A DNA stretch of 22,331 nucleotides from a virus. The DNA lies in the IMG/VR virus record IMGVR_UViG_3300010354_000743, positions 1 through 22,331 of that record; one strand, given 5' to 3'. The notes beneath the pieces are model-generated. The model was not told where the DNA came from. It saw nothing but the letters and a program-made list of their open reading frames with translations, and ran no database searches. Positions 1 through 8,700 of the stretch are shown here, piece after piece; the stretch's first letter is position 1, and the number at the start of each line of letters is the position of its first letter. Position numbers and translations under genes: made by a program.

Positions 1-625
1 CTTCAATTTTTTCTACATACAGCACATAGGGATGACCAATAGGAGTTAAATGTACACTAATAGTATGTTCTCTAACCAATCCTTTCCAATAATCTGGCAT
101 TTCGAGAATATTTCCTTTTCCCTTTCCATGAATATAGACACCAATTTCTGGACCTTCTAAACAAACATGACGCAATCTCCATCCTTTTTTAGTGGGGTGC
201 TCCATGTCAAAAGGAATATTTTTCTTTCTAGATAAAACATGTCCACCACACTGAGATTTTACCTCTCCTGCTGCAATAATATCTCCTCCAGATTGAATGT
301 TATCTGCAGCAATGATTTTATCATTTACATCCAGTTCATCAAACATTGCTGTTGGCCCATAAACTCCTAAAGTATATGGACTAGAGTTGAAAGAACCGCA
401 AGCACTGATAGATCCGCTAATACTAGGTTTTGGAGATTCTGGGTTTGTAAGTGGAGCAAGCATTACGCAGGCACCAACTCCTTTCCAATAGGTTGAACTT
501 CCAAAAATCATTGGACCCTGAATATAAGCAGATCCTCTAATTTCTTTTTTTCCAACACCTAAAGGAAATGGTTTTCCAAGTCCTACTTGAAGTCTTTTTC
601 CAACTGAAACATCAGGTAATAGCAT
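1..625 (-). CDS. Virion structural protein, fibre/S74-associated type, 3' truncated
   Basis: This gene is open from an ATG at 623-625 to the left edge, so only its first 208 codons are visible. No enzyme domain is seen. The last ~70 visible residues hold a pattern I recognise from marine phage fibre and virion proteins: a stretch reading roughly FDMEHPTKKGWRLRH, then CLEGPEIGVYIHGK, then MPDYWKGLV and LTPIG. In such proteins this segment often lies near peptidase S74-type intramolecular chaperone domains, but the end is missing here and no S74 catalytic residues can be checked. The middle (about residues 85-125) is glycine-rich with short beta-like repeats such as GGDIIAAGEV. It is the last visible gene of the hub block and follows the 200-aa beta-helix gene with a gap of only four bases, so it is probably co-transcribed and part of the baseplate or a fibre. 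The structural role is fairly secure; the exact role is unknown. Confidence 0.6.
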   Translation of the reverse strand, partial: MLLPDVSVGKRLQVGLGKPFPLGVGKKEIRGSAYIQGPMIFGSSTYWKGVGACVMLAPLTNPESPKPSISGSISACGSFNSSPYTLGVYGPTAMFDELDVNDKIIAADNIQSGGDIIAAGEVKSQCGGHVLSRKKNIPFDMEHPTKKGWRLRHVCLEGPEIGVYIHGKGKGNILEMPDYWKGLVREHTISVHLTPIGHPYVLYVEKIE

Positions 626-629
626 ATTT

Positions 630-1232
630 TTATCCGTTCACAACATCGGTCGATTGAATTTGATCATTTGGAGCACTATCCCATAAACAAGGTTTACTCT
701 CTCCACCACTGCAAGCATTATCAACTGCTGCAAATAGACCAGCAGTAAAATTCATTGAAGATTTTGCAGTTAGTTCGCAAGAACCAGCAGAAAAGAATTT
801 TACCACAGAACTACCATTTATTTCAACATTTTTAGATCTAATATCAACTTTTTCATTCCCTTCAATAGATACAACACCATTTTTATTATCGCCAGAAGAC
901 TGTTTGGCAACAATCATTACATTTTTTCCTTCAATTCTTACATCACCATTTTTAGCATTTAATACAATATCTCCATTCAATGCTTCTACTAGAAAAGCAA
1001 CACCTTTTCTTTTTGTATCATGTCCACATTTAATTTGATAAGTATTTGGAGTAACCGTAGTTATAGTTCCTTTTCTTTTTCCATCTGCATCCATCGTCAT
1101 ATATTGACGATAATCATATCCACTACGGATCATTACTGCAGACAAAACCTGATCGTTATGAATATGTCCGAATTTTATTTCTCCATTTCTAGTGCCATAT
1201 CTTGCAGCATCCCTAGATTCTTTTTTTGCCAT
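630..1232 (-). CDS. Beta-helix-like baseplate spike/structural protein
   Basis: A 200-aa protein whose centre (about residues 85-170) is made of short alternating strands of the form GDIVLNAKNGDVRIEGKNV, VSIEGNEKVDIRSKNVEING and similar. Such I/V-x-G/N periodicity is typical of the triple-stranded beta-helix at the C-terminus of T4 gp5 and of VgrG spikes. Its ATG overlaps the TAA stop of the gp5-like gene by one base (TAATG), so translation is probably coupled. A likely interpretation is that the needle part of the spike, fused to gp5 in T4, is encoded separately here. The N-terminal 75 residues resemble nothing I recognise. It could instead be another baseplate-associated beta-rich protein. 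Location and repeat pattern support a tail structural role; the needle assignment is inference. Confidence 0.6.
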   Translation of the reverse strand: MAKKESRDAARYGTRNGEIKFGHIHNDQVLSAVMIRSGYDYRQYMTMDADGKRKGTITTVTPNTYQIKCGHDTKRKGVAFLVEALNGDIVLNAKNGDVRIEGKNVMIVAKQSSGDNKNGVVSIEGNEKVDIRSKNVEINGSSVVKFFSAGSCELTAKSSMNFTAGLFAAVDNACSGGESKPCLWDSAPNDQIQSTDVVNG

Positions 1233-3526
1233 TACTTAATTAATCTCCCAACACAATCTATTACACTAACAATTTTTGCGCCTTCAGGAATTTTTGGTAG
1301 TTCCTCAACTCTATTTACACAAAAATTTGGAAGTATCTTTGCATTAAACCCCGTTTCACTGTCGATATAAATTGTTGGCCAAGTATCAAATCCAGTTCCA
1401 GGATTTATAACATTTATCTTTTCTAAATTTCCCATTGGACCAAACACAGGCTCTAGTTCAGCACCGCCCATGTTTGGTTCAATAACAATTTGATCTCCTT
1501 CACTATAATTTATACCTCCATTCTGTATCACTGGATTACATAAAGTAAGAATAACGCCATAACTATCAGCATTAGATTTTTGAGGTTGTTGAATTTGCTG
1601 GATTTGAGATAAAAGTTGTATTTCTGGATCTGGTTCTGGCGCAATAACGGTTACAGGCACTTGAATTGTAATGGGAATCCCTGGAGGAATTACTGTTGGA
1701 TAATCAATAATAGCATTATCTGGGATTGTTATTTGATCACCTGGTAATAATTCAATTTTTTGACCTGGATTGTATGGAGGTTCCCAAGTACTATCACTTC
1801 TTTTAACTATAGTTTGCTCTGGTCTTGCCCATACTCTACCATCACCACCTTTGCTTCCGTCAAAACGCGATAAATACCCATCTCCAGGAGATTCAATTAC
1901 AACTTGCTGAACTTTTGTAGGATTTTTAGGATCCATAATTGGGTATGCGTTTGCGCCAGATCCTTTTCTGCAGTCATCTACAATAGAAACAAATGGTTCA
2001 TCAGAACTTAATCCTGGTGCAACTATGTCGACTCCAAGAACATCTCCAACAGCACTTGTAATTACATTACCTTTTGGAGCAGAAAGACTTCCATAAAATT
2101 CAATTTTAGGAGGTCCACATTTTACTGGATCAGGAACACATCCCTTTACTCCAGAAACAACAGATTTTACTGCACTTGCAACATTAACAACACTTCCAAA
2201 ATCGATTGAAGCAACATCAGAAATAACACCTTTTAATCCTGAAGCAAAACTCATTGCTGCAGAAAAAATTGAAGTGATATCAAATTTTGGTTGTCCTCCA
2301 GGAACAGCACCTGGTCCATCCCAAAAACTCCAAGTAACAAGATCTGGACACTCTTCTTCTTCCTCACAAGAAAAGAATCCAAGAAGTCCTTTAATTAATC
2401 CAAGAATATTTCCTGCAAGAGATCCTGCAATCCCAAGAAGAGCAAGAAGAGGAGTCAGCAAATTATTGATAAGAGCAATAAGTGGTCCAAGAATTTGTGA
2501 TAAAAGTCCTCCTGCAAAATTTTGAGCAATGCAAACAGGTATATTTACTGCCTTCCCTACAAGACCTTTTAAAAGACTACTAACTATGCCTTTAATTCCT
2601 TTAATTACTTTATTAAAAAGACAAGAAATCTTATCCCAAACCTTATCTTGTATTTTCTTTAATTTAGGTCTATCTTCTGGCCATATTTTTCCAAATTGCT
2701 TTTTAATTTTTTTCTGAACAAGATCTAAAGTATTTTTTCTTACTTCTTCAATAATAGATTTCATTTTTCCAGAAATCCATTCTGTTGCTTTATTAATTGC
2801 CTCGGTTACATCTTTTTCAATATTCTGTGCTTTTTTATTGATTGCATCTTGTGCGCTTGTCAATGCTTTTTGAGCACTTTCGATGCTTGCAATCATATCA
2901 CGCATTGCCAATTGAATTCCAGGTACTTCAGCACCTCCACACTTTCTTTTCGTAGGAAGATCTGATGATTTTTTACCATCTTTTTCTTGATCATCATCGG
3001 ATTGAAGAGGAATAATATCACTACTTCCATCACTTACTTCTACAGGTTTTCCTCCAGGTTTTAATCCAAATACAGGTCTACCATCAGACTTCCTATAAGA
3101 ATCTCCCCCAACTCCAGTAACATTTTCAAATCCATTTTTTGGATTTGGTTTTGGTTTGAGTTCTGTTTGAGTTTGATTTGGAAGTGTTCCAACAATTAAA
3201 TATTCGGATCCATCTTCCCCATCGAGAGTAATTCCAATTACAACTGAACCTTGTCTTAAAGTGGCAGTTTGAGATGAATTCATATGCCCGCTACCAGCAG
3301 TAACAGGCATAATAACTCCTACCATTTCAAGTTCTTCATCTTTAATCTCTGCTTTATCATGCTTACCAACAATTCTCACACGGTATCTCTGTCCGTATCC
3401 TGGAACAGAATCTGTTTTTGTTCTATTTTCATTTTTGCACCAAGTCTCCTCTTTGGCGATTCTACCAATCCACCATTTAGTACTTTGAGATGCTAATTGT
3501 TGACTTGTTTCGCAAGCAAAATTCAT
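1232..3526 (-). CDS. gp5: gp5-like baseplate hub/spike protein with OB fold, no lysozyme domain
   Basis: A 764-aa protein. Residues 1-120 match the T4 gp5 N-terminal OB-fold region in character: WWIGRIAKEE near the start, YGQRYRVRIVGKH, then GVIMPVTAG, LRQGSVVIGI and YLIVGTLPNQ. It should bind the gp27-type hub and hold the spike. After a Pro/Gly-rich linker comes a likely coiled coil (about 207-282). Next is a long Leu/Gly/Ile-rich hydrophobic stretch (about 306-390) ending in a short CEEEEEC acidic-cysteine cluster. A C-terminal part then contains beta modules of the type SPGDGY and NPGTGF followed by WPTIYI. I see no T4-lysozyme-like catalytic segment between the OB fold and the C-terminus, unlike T4 gp5. 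The start follows the 71-aa gene by three bases with only a weak GAAG ribosome site. The gp5 call rests on the OB fold and on its place downstream of the gp27-like gene. Confidence 0.75.
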   Translation of the reverse strand: MNFACETSQQLASQSTKWWIGRIAKEETWCKNENRTKTDSVPGYGQRYRVRIVGKHDKAEIKDEELEMVGVIMPVTAGSGHMNSSQTATLRQGSVVIGITLDGEDGSEYLIVGTLPNQTQTELKPKPNPKNGFENVTGVGGDSYRKSDGRPVFGLKPGGKPVEVSDGSSDIIPLQSDDDQEKDGKKSSDLPTKRKCGGAEVPGIQLAMRDMIASIESAQKALTSAQDAINKKAQNIEKDVTEAINKATEWISGKMKSIIEEVRKNTLDLVQKKIKKQFGKIWPEDRPKLKKIQDKVWDKISCLFNKVIKGIKGIVSSLLKGLVGKAVNIPVCIAQNFAGGLLSQILGPLIALINNLLTPLLALLGIAGSLAGNILGLIKGLLGFFSCEEEEECPDLVTWSFWDGPGAVPGGQPKFDITSIFSAAMSFASGLKGVISDVASIDFGSVVNVASAVKSVVSGVKGCVPDPVKCGPPKIEFYGSLSAPKGNVITSAVGDVLGVDIVAPGLSSDEPFVSIVDDCRKGSGANAYPIMDPKNPTKVQQVVIESPGDGYLSRFDGSKGGDGRVWARPEQTIVKRSDSTWEPPYNPGQKIELLPGDQITIPDNAIIDYPTVIPPGIPITIQVPVTVIAPEPDPEIQLLSQIQQIQQPQKSNADSYGVILTLCNPVIQNGGINYSEGDQIVIEPNMGGAELEPVFGPMGNLEKINVINPGTGFDTWPTIYIDSETGFNAKILPNFCVNRVEELPKIPEGAKIVSVIDCVGRLIK

Positions 3527-3529
3527 AGA

Positions 3530-3745
3530 TTAATCTTCGTAAATTCTACATTCAAGAGCTTCTGGATTGGCATCACAATATAGTTCAAATCCTGTAGGAT
3601 CATGATCATTATCTGGATGGTTAACCTGATATTGCTCTAGAGCATCGAGTTCTCCTTCCAAATGGCGTCGTCTCTGACTACTTGTATTGGGATTATCTAG
3701 TTCGTCACGATCATCGTTGATGTGCTGCTGAAGTGTTCTATCCAT
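3530..3745 (-). CDS. Small conserved phage protein, unknown function
   Basis: A 71-aa hydrophilic, acidic protein sitting between the gp27-like and gp5-like hub genes. It has a charged helical N-terminal half (residues 1-40, rich in D, E, R and Q) and a C-terminal segment LYCDANPEALECRIYED with two cysteines. Small proteins with a similar C-CxIYED ending recur in T4-like cyanophages, to my recollection without an assigned role. A CTAAATA late-promoter-like element lies about 30 bases upstream of its ATG. That suggests it is the first gene of a late transcript running into gp5. It could be an assembly factor or a minor hub component, but no function can be assigned from the sequence. Confidence 0.6.
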   Translation of the reverse strand: MDRTLQQHINDDRDELDNPNTSSQRRRHLEGELDALEQYQVNHPDNDHDPTGFELYCDANPEALECRIYED

Positions 3746-3773
3746 ATGAACACAATTGATAAATTAATAAAAT

Positions 3774-3780
3774 TATTTAG
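3774..3780 (-). promoter_or_regulatory. Candidate late promoter element CTAAATA
   Basis: On the minus strand this reads CTAAATA, close to the T4 late element TATAAATA and to variants reported for cyanophage late genes. It lies in the 51-base gap between the gp27-like gene and the 71-aa gene, 28 bases upstream of the latter's ATG. That is a sensible distance for a late start feeding the 71-aa, gp5-like and beta-helix genes. AT-rich DNA yields such heptamers by chance, so this is moderate evidence. Confidence 0.4.
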
Positions 3781-3796
3781 TATGTTTTTTTAAGAT

Positions 3797-5767
3797 TTAA
3801 TCTGGACAATCTCTTCTTTTCAAAATCTTAGATCCATAATTTATCTGAGTTGTTTGCTGCGTTTGTTGAATAATTCTAGTTTCACCTGTTACTTGTTGGG
3901 TGGTTCCATTTGTTGTGGCAGTTGTAGTTTCAGGTGTTCCTATAGTTGTAGTTGTTCCTGTAGTTGTAGTTGTTTGTTGAGTAGATGCAGTTTCAGTAGT
4001 CAATGAACCTACAGAATTATTAAATTGAGATTGTACTGGTGTTGTAGTTTCAACAACATCAAGCACTGGAGATCCTTCACTTTGAATAATTCTAGTTTGA
4101 TCTCCAGGTATTCCTGTCGCAGACTGATTATTTGTTGTAGATAATGGAGGAGTTGGAGTTCTTTGTCCTCTTGTTGGTTTAACCCTTTCTCCTGGAATTT
4201 GACCAACTGTAGATCTTTCTGGAGATAATGTAGGACCAGAAGAATCTCTAGGCAGTGTAGCAACAGGACCAGTATAAACTCCAGGATTTCTTGGTTTTGT
4301 TGGAGTAGGTCTCTGTGTTTCTTCTTCAGTTTTTGGAGAAGATGGTGCAGATTGTGCCGAGGGAGAAGAAGAACTTTTTCCTTTTGACTTAGAACCAGAA
4401 CTACTATTTGGCGGACTACCAATTGTTGTTTTGCCAATATTTGGCGATGCACTTGCACCAGATTTTTTCTCTTCTGTATCACGAATAAGAGTTAATGATG
4501 TTACATTTGCTAATGGTTCTTTAGAACCAATATTTAATTGATGAGCAAGAGATTCTATCATATAAAGTCCACTCTTTCTTTTAGAAATTGTAACAACTTT
4601 TTTAAGAGATGGTTCTGGAAAATCTACTTCAACCATATCACCCGCTTTAACTTTAAAGTTGAGTGGTATTAATATTTTCAACTTTGACATTTGAAGTTGA
4701 TTATAACGAGATTTTGATTGACGAATAATATCATCAACTTTTAGATTAGTTTCTTTTGATTTACTAAATGAACCAGGTTTATCTGTAAGTTGTCCAGTAT
4801 CATCAATCTTTGAAGTAACTTTAAATGCTTTTCCTTTAATCATGCTGGGTCCAATATTTGAATCTTTTCCAGCATTATTCTTAACCATATTTTGAGATTT
4901 ATTATCTACACTATTTTCTCTATAATCATTTCTATATGGATTAAATCCAATATGATCCACTTTAGTGAATACACCATTCTCAATTATTTTTTTAAGATCC
5001 ATTGATCTCTTAAATTCAAAAGTCAAAATTTTTGCATCGTATCCTGGAGGAACTTTTTCTTCTACCTTATCATTATAAATTAATTTTAGTTTTGGTTTTT
5101 CTCCAAGCAGTTTATCGATAGATTTAAAATTAAGTCCATCTGCAGTGTGAAAAAGTAAATATCCAGCAAGTTTTCCCTTTGCTCCTGGCAAGTCAGGAAT
5201 AGATCTTGATGCCAACCAAAGAACTTTATCAAAAGGAGTATCAGTACTTTTATTTCCAGTAAAAGTAAACTTATTTAATGTTTTATCAATGTTAACTTTT
5301 AGTTTTGTCTTTAAAGTATTTTTTAAAATATCATCTACAGAATCTGAAATTAATCTATCATAATATTTTTTAATGACTCTATTTTTTGTATCTTCATTAT
5401 TAACAGAGTCCTCGGACCACATATTTAAAGTTACTACGACGCCTTTAACATCTTCAACAAAGTCATGATTTTTTACAAGTAGAGATGCTTTAAGTTTATT
5501 TTTATATCCATCAGTAAAAGCAAGTTCTACCTTTTCTCCAGTAGTTAATTTTAATCTATCGACAATATTTGGTTGACTTTTATCACCAACGTCAACTATT
5601 TCAGAATTAACCCTAACTGTTGTATCAAAAATACTTTCATAGTAAGTAAGAGATCTAAATCCCCTACCAACTTTGATAGAGGATCCAGAATTTGGTGTTA
5701 TTGTGTAAGTATCAACTTTGGCTTCATCAATATAAGCTGGTGTCGTCGCAAGCTTTTTATCTGCCAT
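3797..5767 (-). CDS. gp27: gp27-like baseplate hub protein with long disordered C-terminal tail
   Basis: A 656-aa protein. The first ~430 residues follow the order of T4 gp27. An N-terminal beta-barrel region has FRSLTYYESIFDTTVRV. A middle segment pairs a motif resembling the gp27 helix around its ~110th residue (TPFDKVLWLASRSI) with GYLLFHTADGLNFKSIDKLL. A later segment has SRYNQLQMSKLKILIP and VKAGDMVEVDFPE. In T4, gp27 forms a trimeric ring joining the tube to the gp5 spike, and the gp5-like gene is just downstream. The last ~220 residues are unlike T4 gp27 (391 aa): they are rich in Ser, Thr, Pro and Gln, including a near poly-Thr run at about 594-622, and are probably disordered. The start lies four bases after the stop of the 1383-aa gene. 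The hub assignment is by pattern and neighbours. Confidence 0.7.
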   Translation of the reverse strand: MADKKLATTPAYIDEAKVDTYTITPNSGSSIKVGRGFRSLTYYESIFDTTVRVNSEIVDVGDKSQPNIVDRLKLTTGEKVELAFTDGYKNKLKASLLVKNHDFVEDVKGVVVTLNMWSEDSVNNEDTKNRVIKKYYDRLISDSVDDILKNTLKTKLKVNIDKTLNKFTFTGNKSTDTPFDKVLWLASRSIPDLPGAKGKLAGYLLFHTADGLNFKSIDKLLGEKPKLKLIYNDKVEEKVPPGYDAKILTFEFKRSMDLKKIIENGVFTKVDHIGFNPYRNDYRENSVDNKSQNMVKNNAGKDSNIGPSMIKGKAFKVTSKIDDTGQLTDKPGSFSKSKETNLKVDDIIRQSKSRYNQLQMSKLKILIPLNFKVKAGDMVEVDFPEPSLKKVVTISKRKSGLYMIESLAHQLNIGSKEPLANVTSLTLIRDTEEKKSGASASPNIGKTTIGSPPNSSSGSKSKGKSSSSPSAQSAPSSPKTEEETQRPTPTKPRNPGVYTGPVATLPRDSSGPTLSPERSTVGQIPGERVKPTRGQRTPTPPLSTTNNQSATGIPGDQTRIIQSEGSPVLDVVETTTPVQSQFNNSVGSLTTETASTQQTTTTTGTTTTIGTPETTTATTNGTTQQVTGETRIIQQTQQTTQINYGSKILKRRDCPD

Positions 5768-5771
5768 ATTT

Positions 5772-8700
5772 CTATACTTTTACGTAAACAGTTTTTGTCA
5801 TAATAATAGGTACACCAGAAGAACCATACGAAGTATATTGCCCTATATTATCATATTTATCTAAAGATCCTCCACCTTGCCTATAAAGTTTTACTCCAGG
5901 GTTTTTGCGTTCAAAGTCTTTCTTTGCTTGTTCTTTTTTTCTTCTTTCTCTTTCAGCAGCAGCACCACCAAAGAACCCATATTTATCCCACCATGGACGA
6001 TCGGCTTGTATTTGAGCAGATCTTCTTGATGCTTGTTGAGATTGTCTACGATTTTGTTGCACTCTCAAATCAAAAAGAGTTTGTTGGTTTACTGGGTTGT
6101 CTGGAACCCACCTAGTTCCATTCCATAAAACTGATTTCCCATTTAATTTAGATTTTTCTCCTATAGTGTGCGTACTTCCTCTTTCTGGTTGTATTTCCTT
6201 TTTAACAACACCACTTGCAATTGCTGTCGTAAGTTCATTCAAAAACTCTTTATACTGTGGATGATTTGTAAAATTCTTTCCATATAATTCTTCCAGGTTT
6301 TCAAGAGATCCCAATTCTAAAAGAGCAGCAGGAGCTTGTCCTGCCAATCTAATTGTTCTATTTTGCTCAGTATCTATTCCATGATATCCTCCAGCAGTTT
6401 TGAATATTGAAGAATATTTTTCCAAAACTGGAGCAAGTTTTTCTGCTAAAGCACGATCTTGTGCATCATCTTTTTGAATTCTTGCTAAAAATCCTTTTCC
6501 TCCCTTACGAACATTAGCATCTAAATGGAAAGGTATTACAGAAGTTCCTTTTTTAGATTGATTTACAAGGAAATTATCATAATCTTCATAATTTCCAAAT
6601 TCTTCTGGAGTCATTATTTTGACTCTGTATCCTTGCTTTTTCAAACGTTCTGCAACATATTTCGCAATGCTATCTTGATATTCTCTTTCTCTTCCATCTG
6701 CGCCAGTTTTTGAGGCTGCATCAAATGTATTTCCTCCACGTTTATCTGGAATTAATCTTTCATTTCCAGGTTTTACATGATCTAGTGGAATAATAATATC
6801 ATATTCTCCTGTTGATCCTCCTTTTGGTTTTGATGCTTGTTCTAGGTTTGTTTTTGTTACATCCAATCCACCAGCGTAAGTATTGATAAAAGCTTTATGC
6901 CACTCTGAAGTTCCTTCAAGATGAGTATGAACTGCAGAACTACTTCCATATGCGGAAGACGCTCCTGGTCTTCCACCTTGAGTTCCAAAAAAAGTTCCTC
7001 CATTAAGAACTTTTCCATCAATACTTCTAGGGATGTTTTCTACGTGATGATATCTTGCAATAACCTTTCCAGTTTTTATATCTTCAAATCTAAGTGCATG
7101 TGGACCTTCAACAACTGCTTTTGCTTTTATTCCTAAAGGAACCACTAATGGTGCTCCTTCTCCCTCTAACATTTGAGAACCGCCATGAATTTGCGAGGTA
7201 ATTCCATAATCTCTTACTAATAATCCTCCTCTAACATCTTCACTACCATGATGCAAATAATCAGTTGGAGCAGATTCTCCAGGTTTTACTTGACGATATC
7301 CTGCTTGCCCAGACATTACAAGTAAATACTTTGCTTTTTCTTGAGAATTTGGAGATGGGGCAGCAGATTCCAAATTGACTGCTCCATCAGCTACCTTTAG
7401 TTTTCCTCCAGATTTTTGTGCATTAAAATTATCTTTAATTAGATCTGTAAATTTTGTTCCCTTAGTATTAAATCCATCAACGCCAACTTCTCCAGTTTCT
7501 AACCAATTTTTAGCACCACTCCAACCTTGATTATGAGCATATCCAAGAATTTGAAGTTTTCTTTCTGTATTAGCTTCTCTATATTCTTTACTAGAATTCA
7601 TTAAATATCTGTGGTTTGCAATTGTATATCCTGCAAACATTTGTTCTTGGAAAGATGAATTTTTTCTAAAAGCTTGACGAGCAGAATCATCATGTCCAGG
7701 ATTTCTAATTCCTAATATTTTTGCAGCGTCAGATTTTGCATCTGCTCCCATTTGATATCTTCCATCATAATGACCCCCACTGCCACCTGCAATATTATAA
7801 ACTCCTTTAGATTCTATTAGTGCTATAGAATTTCTATATAAGTCCCACTGGGATTCAGAAACTCCCAATTCCTTTTTAAGTAGTTCTGATGGAGCAGCAA
7901 CTGGAACATCTCCTCCACCCCCTTCATAATCACCAGAGGCGCCAGGTCCGCCAGGGCCGCCTGGACCACGTTGATTTCTTTCCAACATCTCATCACGACC
8001 AGTTGCACCCTTTCTAACTGTTCTTAAAGTTTCATTCAATTCCTTTTCAACAAGATTTGAAATTGCTCTACCTAAAAGATCTGCTTGGACTTGAGGATTT
8101 ACTGCATCTGGAGTGGCATTTGAAGGAATTTTTCCACCATCTGCCAAACCAGCAATTGCTCTTGTAACAGTTGATAACGTCATTGATGTTTGCTTTTCGG
8201 CGGAAGTTGTAATTAAATCACTTAATCCATCTCCAATCTGATTGAAAACTTGTCTACTCGTTCTTTGTCCCAACGTTGCATCCACAGCAGCTCCCATAAT
8301 TAACCCCAAGAATGAAGGAGCTTTTTTCAATTGCTCAGAACTTTTAAGTAAAGTTTTATATGGATTTGGTTTACTTAGTTCTTTTGGATTTGGATACAAT
8401 TTTTCAATTTGTTTTTTTCCACCAACGTCCTTCCCAGGGACTGTTTTTGGGGCAATATAACTCCTTTTTGCTTTTTTATTTTTATTTCCTCCTTGAATAT
8501 ACAAAGTTCTTTGTGCAGATCCCCCAACTAATTTACCACCTCTAGTTTGTATTCTTCCTCCACCAGCAGCTTTTTGCACTGGTTCATCTTTAGGAGCCCC
8601 CACCATAGCATCATATAAAGATCTTCCAAGAATATCACCAAGAATTGCTCCCCCAGTTGCTCCCAACCAAGTTCCAGCAAAAGGAATTGGAATTAAAGTT

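Noticed and set aside
1020-1370. Plus-strand open frames across the hub block, such as this 116-aa one
   Set aside because: They are opposite well-supported minus-strand genes, lack ribosome sites and have Phe/Ile/Ser-rich compositions typical of antisense of AT-rich genes.
4009-4482. A 157-aa open frame inside the gp27-like gene
   Set aside because: It is a shifted reading of the Ser/Thr/Pro/Gln-rich low-complexity tail, giving Leu/Gln runs with no domain or ribosome site. The gp27 frame continues through it with sensible N-terminal homology.
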